Positions 23,646 to 32,179 of a stretch of 64,000 nucleotides of DNA are shown here, in pieces. The DNA is taken from assembly GCA_963776665.1 (NCBI GenBank), contig CAVZNQ010000029.1, positions 70,970 to 134,969 of the forward strand. Reading direction: 5' to 3'. The DNA is from Roseiarcus sp963776665 (GTDB lineage Bacteria; Pseudomonadota; Alphaproteobacteria; Rhizobiales; Beijerinckiaceae). The notes beneath the pieces were generated by a model. The model ran no database searches and was not told the origin of the DNA. It saw nothing but the letters and a program-made list of their open reading frames with translations. The translations under genes were made by a program, and so were the position numbers. Position 1 is the stretch's first letter. Every line of letters begins with the position of its first letter.

Positions 23646-25001
23646 ATGCCGGTTTCAGGTCGCTTCGTAATCCAGTCCGCCATCGGATTGCTGACTATTG
23701 GCTTCTTGACGCTTTTCAGCATCGTGGGAATGACCATTTGGCTGAATGAACGGGTGCGAACCTACTCCGACGCGGCCATTGACGCCCAGCAGACGCGGGT
23801 CCTGGCCGTGGAACTGCGCGACGCGCTGAGGACCGCGGAATCAAGTCAGCGCGGCTATGTCGCCACAGGGAACGAAATCTATCTTGCTCCCTACGATAGC
23901 GCCAAGGCCGCAGCACAGCGCTATCTCTCAAAACTCATCCGGAATATCGATGGCCAACCCGATCGTCAGCCCATGTTGCTGAGGTTGGCCGCGCTCGCCA
24001 GTGACAAAGTCCAGGAAATGGACGGGATCATCGCGCTGAAGAGGGCGCATCGCGACGAAGACGCGCTGGCGAGCTTTCGAACCAATCGCGGCAAGGCGCT
24101 GATGGATGAGCTCAACGTGTTTCTCTCCAGCATCATCCTCTCGGCGGACGAACGGCTCGCCGCTGGCATCGAGGAGGAAACCTGGAACACCGCGCTCCTG
24201 CGCTGGATGTCGATTGTCGGAGCGCTCGTCATTGTTGTTGTGGTCGGCGCCACGGGCGCGACGCTTGCTCGCTACACGGCCGAGATTGGGCAGGGGCGGG
24301 ACGATATCCGAGCTCTCAATCTGGGTCTTGAAGACCGTGTGAAGAGGCGCACCGCGGATTTGGCGCGCGCCCGCGACCGGGCGGAAATCCTGCTTGCCGA
24401 GATGAACCACCGGGTCGCCAACAGCCTCATGCTCGTCTCGTCCCTGGTCGGACTGCAATCGAATACGGTGGCCGATCGGGCCGCGAAGGACGCCCTGCGG
24501 GAAACCCAGGCGCGAATCTACGCGATCGCGTCCGTCCACAAGCGGCTCTATGGCGCCGGAGACGTGCGCACAGTGGCGCTCGATGAATTTCTATCGAGCT
24601 TGCTCGATCATCTCGAGGCTTCGATGCGCGCGGAAGGCCACGGCGCATTGTTGCGCTACAAGCTGGAGCCGCTGACGCTGCCAACGGACAGCAGCGTGAA
24701 TCTCGGCGTTGTCATCGCTGAATTTGTAACCAACGCGTTCAAATACGCTTATCCGCATGGGTCGGGCGAAGTGCGGGTAAGGCTTGCCGATCGCGGGGAC
24801 GGCCGGGCCGAGCTTGTCGTGGAGGACGATGGCGTTGGGCGTGACGAATCCGCCTCCGCGAAAGGCACAGGGCTGGGCACACGCATCGTCAGCGCGATGG
24901 CGGCTCCGATGGCGGCCGAAGTGTCCTATTTTTCCCGCAGCCCCGGCACGACGGCGCGGATCGTCTTCCCCTATGCGTCCGCGGAAAGGCCCGCGGCCTA
25001 G
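23646..25001 (+). CDS. CHASE3-containing HWE/HisKA_2-type sensor histidine kinase
   Basis: 451 aa. A first membrane helix (about 8-33), a CHASE3 periplasmic domain (about 35-185, with ELRDALRTAESSQRGYVATG), a second helix (about 190-215, LVIVVVVGATGATL), then a HisKA_2/HWE dimerisation helix with the phospho-His in EMNHRVANSLMLVSSL, and an ATPase domain (EFVTNAFKYAYPHGSG, EDDGVGRD, GTGLGTRIV). No response regulator is next to it. The start lacks a clear ribosome site. It is followed at 29 bp by a periplasmic binding protein, which may feed it a signal. Confidence 0.87.
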   Translation: MPVSGRFVIQSAIGLLTIGFLTLFSIVGMTIWLNERVRTYSDAAIDAQQTRVLAVELRDALRTAESSQRGYVATGNEIYLAPYDSAKAAAQRYLSKLIRNIDGQPDRQPMLLRLAALASDKVQEMDGIIALKRAHRDEDALASFRTNRGKALMDELNVFLSSIILSADERLAAGIEEETWNTALLRWMSIVGALVIVVVVGATGATLARYTAEIGQGRDDIRALNLGLEDRVKRRTADLARARDRAEILLAEMNHRVANSLMLVSSLVGLQSNTVADRAAKDALRETQARIYAIASVHKRLYGAGDVRTVALDEFLSSLLDHLEASMRAEGHGALLRYKLEPLTLPTDSSVNLGVVIAEFVTNAFKYAYPHGSGEVRVRLADRGDGRAELVVEDDGVGRDESASAKGTGLGTRIVSAMAAPMAAEVSYFSRSPGTTARIVFPYASAERPAA

Positions 25002-25029
25002 CAACTATGCCGCTGCCGAGGAAACTTCA

Positions 25030-26208
25030 TTGAAGGAATGGAACCACCACAGAACCGAACGCAGGGGCGTAAGTCGAGTGAACGCAGCGACGGCCCTCGT
25101 ATGCCTGCTTGGGTCGTTTCTTCTCGTCCCGGAAACGTCTACGTTCGGGCAAGAGGGCCCGCAAGGTTTGGTCGTTCCGAGCGTGCTCCCGCCATTCGAT
25201 CCGAACGCGCCCCCGTGCGCTCCGCCTCCCGGGTTGAAGAAAATCCTTGTTTTCGCCCAGGACAATGAGCGTCAGTTCATGCAGGGGGTCCGTTACGGGC
25301 TCGGGATGGCGGCGAAGGATCGGCAACTGGCGTTCGAGGTGTCGCTTGCGTCGGACGATCCGACAAGGATGATCGATCAGGTCCGGGAATCTGTATCACG
25401 GAGCGTTGGAGCGGTTGTCGCTGCACCCGTTGATCCGCCGTCGTTGGCAGTGCATCTGCAACATCTGATCTGGTCCGGCGCATTTGTCGGCACGGTCGTC
25501 CCGCCGCCGGCAATCACCATTTTGAACGCGCCGCAATATTTGACCGGGAAAGTGCTCGCAGAGGCGGCGGCGAACTATATCCGCACCCGCCTGGGTGGAA
25601 AGGCGAAGGTTGTTCTACTGACCCACGATAGTCTGCAGTTTCTCGCGCCTCGCTTCGCCGCCATGCGCGATGCGCTCCGCGAGATTCCCGGCGTGACGAT
25701 CGTGGCCGACATCTCGCCGGTTACGGTGAACGAGACCGGCGGTCAGGCGACGATGGAAACCATTCTGCTGGCGCAGCCGAACGTGGACGTGGTCTTGGGA
25801 GCCGACACGGTCGTATTGGGGGCGCTTGCCGCGCTCCGAGCAGCGGGCAAAGCGCGCGACGATCAATTTTTGGGCGGAATAGACGGCGAACCGAAAGCGG
25901 TGGCCGAGATAAAAAAGGGGGGACCCTACAAGGCCAGCATCAGTCTCGCATCGCCTGTGTTCGGATATGCGCTCGGCCAATTTGCTGCTGATTGGCTCGA
26001 GGGCAAATCGGTTCCGCAAGCTATGGATGTCCTCCCCAAAGCACTCACGAGCGAAAATATCGCGGCCTACGAGGCCGATCAAAGGGATCCCGCCGCGGTT
26101 TTCGCCGATGCTGAGCGCCGCACGTCCTATCTGAAGATGTATGGCAACATTTGCTATGATACGCGCGACCGCTACGTGAACTTTCCGTGGTCGTCAGAAA
26201 TACGCTGA
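25030..26208 (+). CDS. Periplasmic sugar-binding-protein-like protein
   Basis: 392 aa from TTG 25030, preceded by GAGGAAA; a GTG at 25078 is the alternative. A signal-like segment (VNAATALVCLLGSFLLV) precedes the type-I periplasmic binding fold: ILVFAQDNERQFMQGVRYGL, VGAVVAAPVDPPSLAVHLQH, NVDVVLGADTVVLGALAALR, FLGGIDGEPKAVAEIKKGG. This is the Peripla_BP_4/ribose-binding pattern, with the GGIDG hinge motif. No ABC ATPase or permease follows. Directly after a CHASE3 kinase, it may act as a sensor adaptor rather than in transport (inference). Confidence 0.78.
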   Translation: MKEWNHHRTERRGVSRVNAATALVCLLGSFLLVPETSTFGQEGPQGLVVPSVLPPFDPNAPPCAPPPGLKKILVFAQDNERQFMQGVRYGLGMAAKDRQLAFEVSLASDDPTRMIDQVRESVSRSVGAVVAAPVDPPSLAVHLQHLIWSGAFVGTVVPPPAITILNAPQYLTGKVLAEAAANYIRTRLGGKAKVVLLTHDSLQFLAPRFAAMRDALREIPGVTIVADISPVTVNETGGQATMETILLAQPNVDVVLGADTVVLGALAALRAAGKARDDQFLGGIDGEPKAVAEIKKGGPYKASISLASPVFGYALGQFAADWLEGKSVPQAMDVLPKALTSENIAAYEADQRDPAAVFADAERRTSYLKMYGNICYDTRDRYVNFPWSSEIR

Positions 26209-26272
26209 ACCCTCGCTATAAGTTAACGGCGGGAAGTCGGCGCAATCGATCGCGGGCGGACTTAGGGGTCAA

Positions 26273-26577
26273 CTAGCTCGCCAGGCGCCGCATCGCATAA
26301 CAGACTGAGCGGGAGTTGCAGGGCTTGGGGAAGAACAGCCCGCGCGCTGGAAGCGCGACGTCTTTGGCGGTTAGGTATCCCGAGGTCAGAATGATCTCTA
26401 TCGGCGGCCAGCGGTCTCGAACGCAGGCGGCAAGCTTCACCCCATCCATGCTGCCGGGCATCTCGATGTTAGTGAAGACGATGCGAATATCATTGCGGCT
26501 TTCCAAGATTCGGATCGCCTCGTCGGCATTCGCTGTTTCGATGGCCTCAAACCCGGCGTTTCCTCCACGGAGCCGAC
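26273..26577 (-). pseudogene. Receiver-domain fragment, phospho-acceptor Asp replaced
   Basis: AGFEAIETANADEAIRILES, RNDIRIVFTNIEMPGSMDGV and then ILTSGYL and FFPKPC form the second half of a receiver domain. The usual FTD is FTN here, so the phosphorylated Asp is missing. The N-terminal strand with the acidic pair is absent: homology stops near 26555, where ligD sequence begins on the other strand. Confidence 0.65.
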
Positions 26578-26859
26578 CGGGTAGGCACAGGAATGCCCGG
26601 CAAGGTGCTTGCGGACCTGCGACGTCAGCTCGAGCCCCTGGCGCGGAATGGATCGGCGCTGAGCGCTCCGCCCGCGCGCGAGACCCGCTTCGGATCGCCG
26701 CTTGTCCTTTCGCAGGTGCATTGGGTCGAGCCGCAACTCGTCACTGAGATCACCTATCTCAGCTGGACCGCCGACGGATTGCTCCGACAAACGGTTTACG
26801 TTGGGCTTCGGGCGGACAAGCCAGCAACGGAAGTACGGAGGGAAAAGACGCGCCCCTAA
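26578..26859 (+). pseudogene. ATP-dependent DNA ligase (LigD-type) C-terminal remnant
   Basis: RVGTGMPGKVLADLRRQLEP, then ETRFGSPLVLSQVHWVEPQL, VTEITYLSWTADGLLRQTVY and VGLRADKP are the OB-fold end of the NHEJ ligase family. The adenylation domain with its KxDG motif and all upstream parts are missing. The gene is cut at the same place as the receiver fragment on the other strand. Confidence 0.8.
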
Positions 26860-26951
26860 GGCCTCCGCCGCTCAGCTGCGGGACGCACTGGGGGATCAGA
26901 CCCAACTAGCGGCGCAAATAGCTTTAAAAATCAATTCATTATGACTGGAAA

Positions 26952-27028
26952 TGGTCGGAGTGAGAGGATTCGAACCTCCGACCCCATCGTCCCGAACGAT
27001 GTGCGCTACCAGGCTGCGCTACACTCCG
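26952..27028 (-). tRNA. tRNA-Pro (anticodon CGG)
   Basis: 77 bases on the minus strand. Acceptor stem CGGAGTG with CACTCCG, discriminator A and encoded CCA (26952-26954). The anticodon stem CATCG/CGATG encloses TTCGGGA, so the anticodon is CGG. The T-arm contains GGTTCGAAT. All arms fold normally. Confidence 0.97.
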
Positions 27029-27032
27029 ACAT

Positions 27033-27054
27033 CGCCGACCTTCGAAGGTCGGCG
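27033..27054. repeat. 22-bp perfect palindrome upstream of tRNA-Pro
   Basis: CGCCGACC TTCGAA GGTCGGCG, centred on TTCGAA, starts four bases before the 5' end of the tRNA (minus strand). Confidence 0.75.
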
Positions 27055-27262
27055 AGCAGGCCTTATAGGGGCGCCTCGGGCGCGGCGCAAGCGGCTCATT
27101 TGCGCGCCGCATCGAGGCTCGCGGCAAAAGCGCGCCGGAGCCTTGCCCGTTCGATCGATCGAAGGCTAAGCTCGCGCCTTGAGGAGCGGCCGGGTTCGGC
27201 CCAGGCGAGGCTGCGAGCTCCGGCCGACGGAGGCTCGCCACGACGCATCAAGAGGAGCGCTC

Positions 27263-28450
27263 ATGAGCTTTCGTCTCAGAATACTGGCCCTCGCCGCCGC
27301 CCTCGTCGTCTCCGCCGGCGCGGCGGCCGCGGACGATCTCAAGATCGCTCTCATCCGGGGCCTCACCGGCCCGCTGGAGCCTTACGCCAAGCAGACCGAA
27401 ACCGGCTTCATGCTCGGCCTCGAATACGCAACCAAGGGAACCATGACGGTCGACGGGCGCAAGATCGTGGTCGTCACCAAAGACGACCAGGGCAAGCCCG
27501 ACCTCGCCAAGAGCGCGCTCGCGGAGGCCTACGAGGACGACGGCGTCGACATCGCCGTCGGCACCACGTCGTCGCCGGCCACCATCGCCATGCTGCCGGT
27601 CGCCGAAGAGCACAAGAAAATCCTGATCGTCGAGCCCGCAGTCGCCGATCAGATCACCGGCGACAAGTGGAACCGCTACATTTTCCGCACCGGGCGCAAT
27701 TCGACCCAGGACGCTATCTCCAACGCGATCGCGATCGGCGCGCCCGGGGTCCACATCGCGACGCTTGCGGTTGACAACGCGTTCGGCCGCGACGGCGTCG
27801 CCGCGTTCAAAGCCGCGCTGGCCAAGACCGGCGCGACGCTCGACGCCGAGGAATACGCTCCCGCCAACACCACGGATTTCACCGCGGTCGGGCAGCGGCT
27901 CTTTGACGCCCTGAAGGACAAGCCCGGAAAGAAGCTGATCTGGACGGTCTGGGCCGGGTCGACCAACCCGCTCGACAAGCTCGCGGATCTCGGTCCTGAG
28001 CGCTACGGAATCGGCTTCGCCGGCGCGGGCAACATTCTTCCCATTCTCGCGGCCTACAAGCGTTTCCCGGGTCTCGAGGGCGCGGCCTATTATTACTTCG
28101 AGATCCCCAAGAACCCGGTGAACGACTGGCTCGTCGCCGAGCATAAGAAGCGCTTCAACAGTCCGCCCGACTTCTTCACCGCCGGCGGCTTCGCGGCCGC
28201 GATGGCGCTCGTCGCCGCAGTCGAGAAGGCGAAATCGACCGATAGCGAAAAGCTCATCGCGACGATGGAGGGCATGGAGTTCGACACCCCCAAGGGCAAG
28301 ATGATCTTTCGCAAGGAGGACCATCAGGCGCTCCAGTCGATGTATGCGTTCAGGATCAAGGTCGACCCGAATGTCGCCTGGGCGATCCCCGAACTCACCC
28401 GCGAGATCAAGATCGAGGATATGGACCTGCCGATCCGCAACAAGCGATGA
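27263..28450 (+). CDS. livK: Branched-chain amino acid-type ABC substrate-binding protein
   Basis: 395 aa. A signal peptide ends at ASAA-type residues (VVSAGAAAADD). The LivK fold follows: IALIRGLTGPLEPYAKQTET, VVVTKDDQGKPDLAKSALAE, VDIAVGTTSSPATIAMLPVA. AAGAGGAGCGCTC precedes ATG 27263; the longer frame runs to 27179 without reason. It heads a livKGFHM operon. The exact ligand (branched-chain amino acids, amides or other) cannot be told. A palindromic repeat separates it from livG, which may let it be expressed above the rest. Confidence 0.88.
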   Translation: MSFRLRILALAAALVVSAGAAAADDLKIALIRGLTGPLEPYAKQTETGFMLGLEYATKGTMTVDGRKIVVVTKDDQGKPDLAKSALAEAYEDDGVDIAVGTTSSPATIAMLPVAEEHKKILIVEPAVADQITGDKWNRYIFRTGRNSTQDAISNAIAIGAPGVHIATLAVDNAFGRDGVAAFKAALAKTGATLDAEEYAPANTTDFTAVGQRLFDALKDKPGKKLIWTVWAGSTNPLDKLADLGPERYGIGFAGAGNILPILAAYKRFPGLEGAAYYYFEIPKNPVNDWLVAEHKKRFNSPPDFFTAGGFAAAMALVAAVEKAKSTDSEKLIATMEGMEFDTPKGKMIFRKEDHQALQSMYAFRIKVDPNVAWAIPELTREIKIEDMDLPIRNKR

Positions 28451-28461
28451 TCTGGCCTCTT

Positions 28462-28555
28462 GTCACCCCCGCGAAAGCGGGGGTCCAGAAAAGAGCGCCT
28501 TCGCGCCTGAGATCGAATGGAGACGAGGCTGGATGCCCGCTTACGCGGGCATGAC
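28462..28555. repeat. Bipartite palindromic (REP/BIME-like) element
   Basis: Two hairpins in inverted arrangement: GTCA-CCCCCGC-gaaa-GCGGGGG-TCCAG at one end and CTGGA-TGCCCGC-ttac-GCGGGCA-TGAC at the other. One frame translates to RESGGP...GWMPAYAGMT, a known false-gene signature of this alphaproteobacterial repeat class. Inserted between livK and livG. Confidence 0.85.
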
Positions 28556-28568
28556 ACGGGCGTCGGCG

Positions 28569-29333
28569 ATGACCCCTTCCCTCGAGACGCGCGACCTTAC
28601 GATCCGCTTCGGCGGCCATGTTGCGGTCGATCATGTCTCCTGCGCTTTCCAGCCGGGCGAGCTCACCGCCATCGTCGGGCCGAACGGGGCCGGCAAGACC
28701 ACCTATTTCAACCTGATGTCCGGCCAGTTGGCCGCGTCCGACGGCGCCGTCCTGATCGAGGGCCGGGACGTCACGACTTCAAGCGCGCCCGAGCGCACGC
28801 GCCTCGGCCTCGGGCGGGCGTTCCAACTCACCAACCTGTTTCCCCGCCTCAGCGTGGGCGAGAACGTACGGCTTGCAGCCCAGGCCAAGGCCGGCGCGCA
28901 CTACGATATGCGGAGGCCTTGGCGGGCGAGCGCCGATCTCATCGACCGCGCCGACGCGGTCCTCGATTCGGTCGGCCTCCTCGAAAGGCGCGACGCGCTC
29001 GCTTCCGCGCTGCCGCACGGCGATCAGCGCAAGCTCGAGGTGGCGATGATGATGGCGCTCGAGCCCTCGATCTTCATGTTCGACGAGCCGACCGCGGGCA
29101 TGAGCGTGGATGAGGTTCCGCTCGTCCTCGATCTCATCGCCGGACTCAAGAACGACAAGACCAAGACCATCCTCCTGGTCGAGCATAAGATGGACGTGGT
29201 GCGCTCGCTCGCCGACCGCATCATTGTGCTGGTCAACGGCCAATTGGCCGCCGACGGCGAGCCCGCCGCGGTGATCGCCTCGCCGGTCGTGCAGGAGGCC
29301 TATCTCGGCATCGCGCCGGGGGCGCCGAAATGA
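28569..29333 (+). CDS. livG: High-affinity branched-chain amino acid ABC transporter ATPase LivG
   Basis: 254 aa. Walker A GPNGAGKTT (residues 37-45), Q-loop near LGRAFQLTNLFPRLSV, signature LPHGDQRKLE and Walker B IFMFDEPTAG, in that order. The variant HGDQ signature is normal for LivG. ATG 28569 has no strong ribosome site; translation may depend on the palindromic element upstream. The stop overlaps the livF start (ATGA), so the two are coupled. Confidence 0.9.
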   Translation: MTPSLETRDLTIRFGGHVAVDHVSCAFQPGELTAIVGPNGAGKTTYFNLMSGQLAASDGAVLIEGRDVTTSSAPERTRLGLGRAFQLTNLFPRLSVGENVRLAAQAKAGAHYDMRRPWRASADLIDRADAVLDSVGLLERRDALASALPHGDQRKLEVAMMMALEPSIFMFDEPTAGMSVDEVPLVLDLIAGLKNDKTKTILLVEHKMDVVRSLADRIIVLVNGQLAADGEPAAVIASPVVQEAYLGIAPGAPK

Positions 29334-30053
29334 GCGCCGCGCTCACGCTTCAAGGCGTGCACACCCATATCGGCCGCTACCACATCCTGCAGGGCGTGGA
29401 CTTCGACGCGCCGGCGGGCCTGACGACCATGCTGCTCGGCCGCAATGGGGCCGGCAAGACAACGACCTTGCGCACCATCATGGGTCTTTGGCGCGCGTCC
29501 AGGGGACGGATCGCGCTCGGGGCGACCCCGCTCGAGAGCCTGCCCGCGAGCGACGTCGCGCGGCTCGGCGTCGGCTACGCGCCGGAGATCGATGGCGGTT
29601 TTTTCCGATCTTTCGGTCAAGGAGAACCTCGTTCTCGGCGCGCGCGCTCGTTCGCTCGACGACGCGCGCCTCGCCTGGATCTTCGGCTTCTTTCCGGCGC
29701 TGAGGAAATTCTGGCTGTCGCGCGCTGGCGCCCTGTCGGGCGGTCAGAAACAGATGCTCTCGATCGCCCGCGCCATCGTCGAGCCGCGCGAACTCTTGCT
29801 GATCGACGAACCGACCAAGGGCCTCTCGCCGGCGATCGTCGGCTCGCTCATCGACTGCCTCAACGAGATCAAGGCGACCGGGGTCACGATCCTCATGGTC
29901 GAGCAGAATTTTCGCGTCGCCCGCGAGGTCGGCGACGAGGTTCGCGTCATGGACAACGGCCAGATCGTCCATCGCGGCAGGATGGCCGAACTCACAGCCG
30001 ACAGCGGCCTGCAAAGCCGCCTGCTCGGATTGAGCCTGGATTCGCATCAATGA
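29330..30053 (+). pseudogene. livF: ABC transporter ATPase LivF, one-base frameshift
   Basis: Frame 1 gives the N-terminal part (Walker A GRNGAGKTT at residues 37-45) up to GYAPEIDGG. The rest is in another frame: SDLSVKENLVLGARARSLDD, LSGGQKQMLSIARAI, LLLIDEPTKGLSP. The change falls in a run of six T (29599-29604). Removing one T gives PEIDGGFSDLSVKENL and a normal 240-aa LivF. The gene ends at 30053 overlapping livH (ATGA). In frame 1 no stop appears, so the reading continues in frame into livH. All functional residues are intact, so an assembly error is likely. Confidence 0.85.
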
Positions 30054-31060
30054 GCGCGCTCGACGCCGGCGCCGCCCTGCCGCGGCGCAGGCCCGATATC
30101 CTGCCGGCGCTCACGCCGCTCGCCGTCGCGCTCGTCGCCGCGCCGTTCATCGGCTCGCCCTCGACGTTTGTGACCCTGACTGCGGCGGGGCTCGCGATGG
30201 GCATGATGATTTTCACCATGGCCTCAGGCCTCACGCTCGTCTTCGGCATGATGGACGTGCTCAATTTCGGCCACGGCGCCTTCATAGCCCTTGGCGCCTA
30301 TGCCGCGACCCTGGTGCTGGCGCCGCTTGCGAGCTGGTCGAGCGCCGATTCGCTTGCCCTGAACCTCGCGGTCTTCGTGCTCGCGGCCGTCGCCGCGGCG
30401 GCGATCTGCGGCGTCTTCGGCTGGGTGTTCGAGCGCCTGATCGTCAAGCCCGTCTATGGCCAGCACTTGAAGCAGATTCTGGCCACCATCGGCGGCTCGA
30501 TCATCGCCGAGCAATTGCTCTACGCCCTGTTTGGCCCGGCGCAAATCCCGCTTGCGCTGCCGAAGACATTCGAAGGCTCCTTCGTCATCGGCCAGGCGGC
30601 GATCGAGAAATATCGGGTGCTGGCGACATGCGTTGGCCTCCTGGTGTTCGCGGCAGAGATGCTGGTCCTCAACCGCACCCGGATCGGCCTCCTGATCCGC
30701 GCCGGTGTCGAGAACCGCGAAATGGTCGAGGCGCTCGGTTATCGCGTCGACCGGCTGTTCGTGGCTGTGTTCATGGCCGGGTCGGCGCTGGCGGGACTGG
30801 GGGGCGCGATGATGGCGCTTTATCGCGGCCAGGTTCACGCGACCATCGGCGGCGAGTTCCTGGTGCTGTGTTTCATCGTCATCATCATCGGCGGCCTGGG
30901 CTCGGTCGGCGGCTCGTTCGTCGCCTCGATCCTGGTCGCGCTGATCGCCAACTACGCCGGCTTTCTTGCCCCCAAGCTGGCGCTGGTGTCCAACATCCTG
31001 GCGATGGTCGCGGTGCTCCTGTGGCGTCCGCGCGGGCTCTATCCGGTCAGCGGCCGATGA
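30050..31060 (+). CDS. livH: Branched-chain amino acid ABC transporter permease LivH
   Basis: 336 aa with eight or so hydrophobic segments. LivH-type motifs: GLTLVFGMMDVLNFGHGAFI, GVFGWVFERLIVKPVYG, and VFMAGSALAGLGGAMMALYR. The start at 30050 overlaps the livF stop. Substrate crosses the membrane through the LivH-LivM pair. Confidence 0.9.
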   Translation: MSALDAGAALPRRRPDILPALTPLAVALVAAPFIGSPSTFVTLTAAGLAMGMMIFTMASGLTLVFGMMDVLNFGHGAFIALGAYAATLVLAPLASWSSADSLALNLAVFVLAAVAAAAICGVFGWVFERLIVKPVYGQHLKQILATIGGSIIAEQLLYALFGPAQIPLALPKTFEGSFVIGQAAIEKYRVLATCVGLLVFAAEMLVLNRTRIGLLIRAGVENREMVEALGYRVDRLFVAVFMAGSALAGLGGAMMALYRGQVHATIGGEFLVLCFIVIIIGGLGSVGGSFVASILVALIANYAGFLAPKLALVSNILAMVAVLLWRPRGLYPVSGR

Positions 31061-32127
31061 ACCTTCTCTCGGGCGATCCCCCGCGCGGGCGCGCGCTGCA
31101 GGCGATCCTCATCCTTGTCGTCCTCGCGCTTGTCGCGGCGCCGTTCCTCTTCCCGGGCGCCAAGGCGCTCAACGTCGCCGCCAAGACCTGCGTGATGATC
31201 CTGCTCGTCGCTTCTTACGATCTCCTGCTCGGCTATACCGGCGTCGTTTCCTTTGCTCACGTCATGTTCTTCGGCGTCGGCGCTTATGGCGTCGGCCTCG
31301 CGCTTTATGGGATCGGCGCCGGCTGGGGCGCGCTGGCGCTGGGGCTCGCTGCGGCCGCGGCGCTGTCGCTTGCGCTTGCGCTCGCGATCGGCCTCTTCTC
31401 GCTCCGGGTGCAGTCGATCTTCTTCGCCATGGTGACGCTCGCGGTCGCCTACGCGTTCAACGTGCTGGCGTCGCAACTCTCGTGGCTCACGGGCGGCGAG
31501 GACGGGCGCTCGTTCAAGGTTCCGGATGTGTTGCAGCCGGGTTTCAGGCTGGTCGAGGGCAAGGCGTTCGGGGTCGCGATCAATGGCAAGATCCTGACCT
31601 ATTATCTGGTGCTGGCCGTCGCAGCCGCCGCTTTCCTGGTGTTGCTCAGGGTCGTGAACTCGCCGTTCGGCCGGGTGTTGCAGGCGATCCGCGAGAACCC
31701 GTTCCGCGCCGAGGCGCTGGGCTACCGCACGGTGTTTCATCGCACCCTCGCCACCTGCATCTCGGCGCTCGGCGCAACGCTCGCCGGGGCGTTGAGCGCG
31801 CTATGGCTGCGCTACGTCGGGCCGGATACGGCGCTTTCGTTCTCGATCCAGGTCGACGTTCTGGTGATGGTCGTCGTCGGCGGCATGGGATCGCTCTATG
31901 GCGCGATTCTCGGCGCGGCCTTGTTCGTGTTCGCCGAGAGCTATCTGCAGGACGCGATGGGCGGGCTGTCCCGCCTCGCGGCCGACGCCAGCCTGCCGCT
32001 GCTGCCGGCGCTGTTTCATCCCGACCGCTGGCTTCTGTGGCTCGGCCTCGCCTTTGTGCTGGCGGTATACTTCGCGCCGACCGGCCTTGTCGGGGCGCTG
32101 AAGAGCGACGAGGCGAAGGCGAATTAG
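31057..32127 (+). CDS. livM: Branched-chain amino acid ABC transporter permease LivM
   Basis: 356 aa with multiple membrane helices. LivM features: LLGYTGVVSFAHVMFFGVGA, LFSLRVQSIFFAMVTLAVAY, AIRENPFRAEALGYRTVFHR, VGGMGSLYGAILGAALFV. The start at 31057 overlaps livH (ATGA). The last gene of the operon; the next gene runs the other way. Confidence 0.9.
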   Translation: MNLLSGDPPRGRALQAILILVVLALVAAPFLFPGAKALNVAAKTCVMILLVASYDLLLGYTGVVSFAHVMFFGVGAYGVGLALYGIGAGWGALALGLAAAAALSLALALAIGLFSLRVQSIFFAMVTLAVAYAFNVLASQLSWLTGGEDGRSFKVPDVLQPGFRLVEGKAFGVAINGKILTYYLVLAVAAAAFLVLLRVVNSPFGRVLQAIRENPFRAEALGYRTVFHRTLATCISALGATLAGALSALWLRYVGPDTALSFSIQVDVLVMVVVGGMGSLYGAILGAALFVFAESYLQDAMGGLSRLAADASLPLLPALFHPDRWLLWLGLAFVLAVYFAPTGLVGALKSDEAKAN

Positions 32128-32179
32128 CCGCGTCGACTCCAGACCGACATCGTCCTTTGATCCCACGCAATTGGACGCG

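Noticed and set aside
23555..23749. Small frame with AAGGAGCGATTAGG before its ATG
   Set aside because: It overlaps the start of the 23646 kinase by about 100 bases and has no recognisable content. The ribosome site could instead be chance or part of the kinase leader.
28344..28568. Upstream extension of LivG through the palindromic repeat
   Set aside because: The translated RESGGP...AYAGMT text is the known product of a noncoding repeat.
29330..31060. Single 576-aa open frame covering livF and livH
   Set aside because: The middle third has no LivF likeness and an Arg-rich shadow composition. It is a frameshifted livF running into livH, not a natural fusion.
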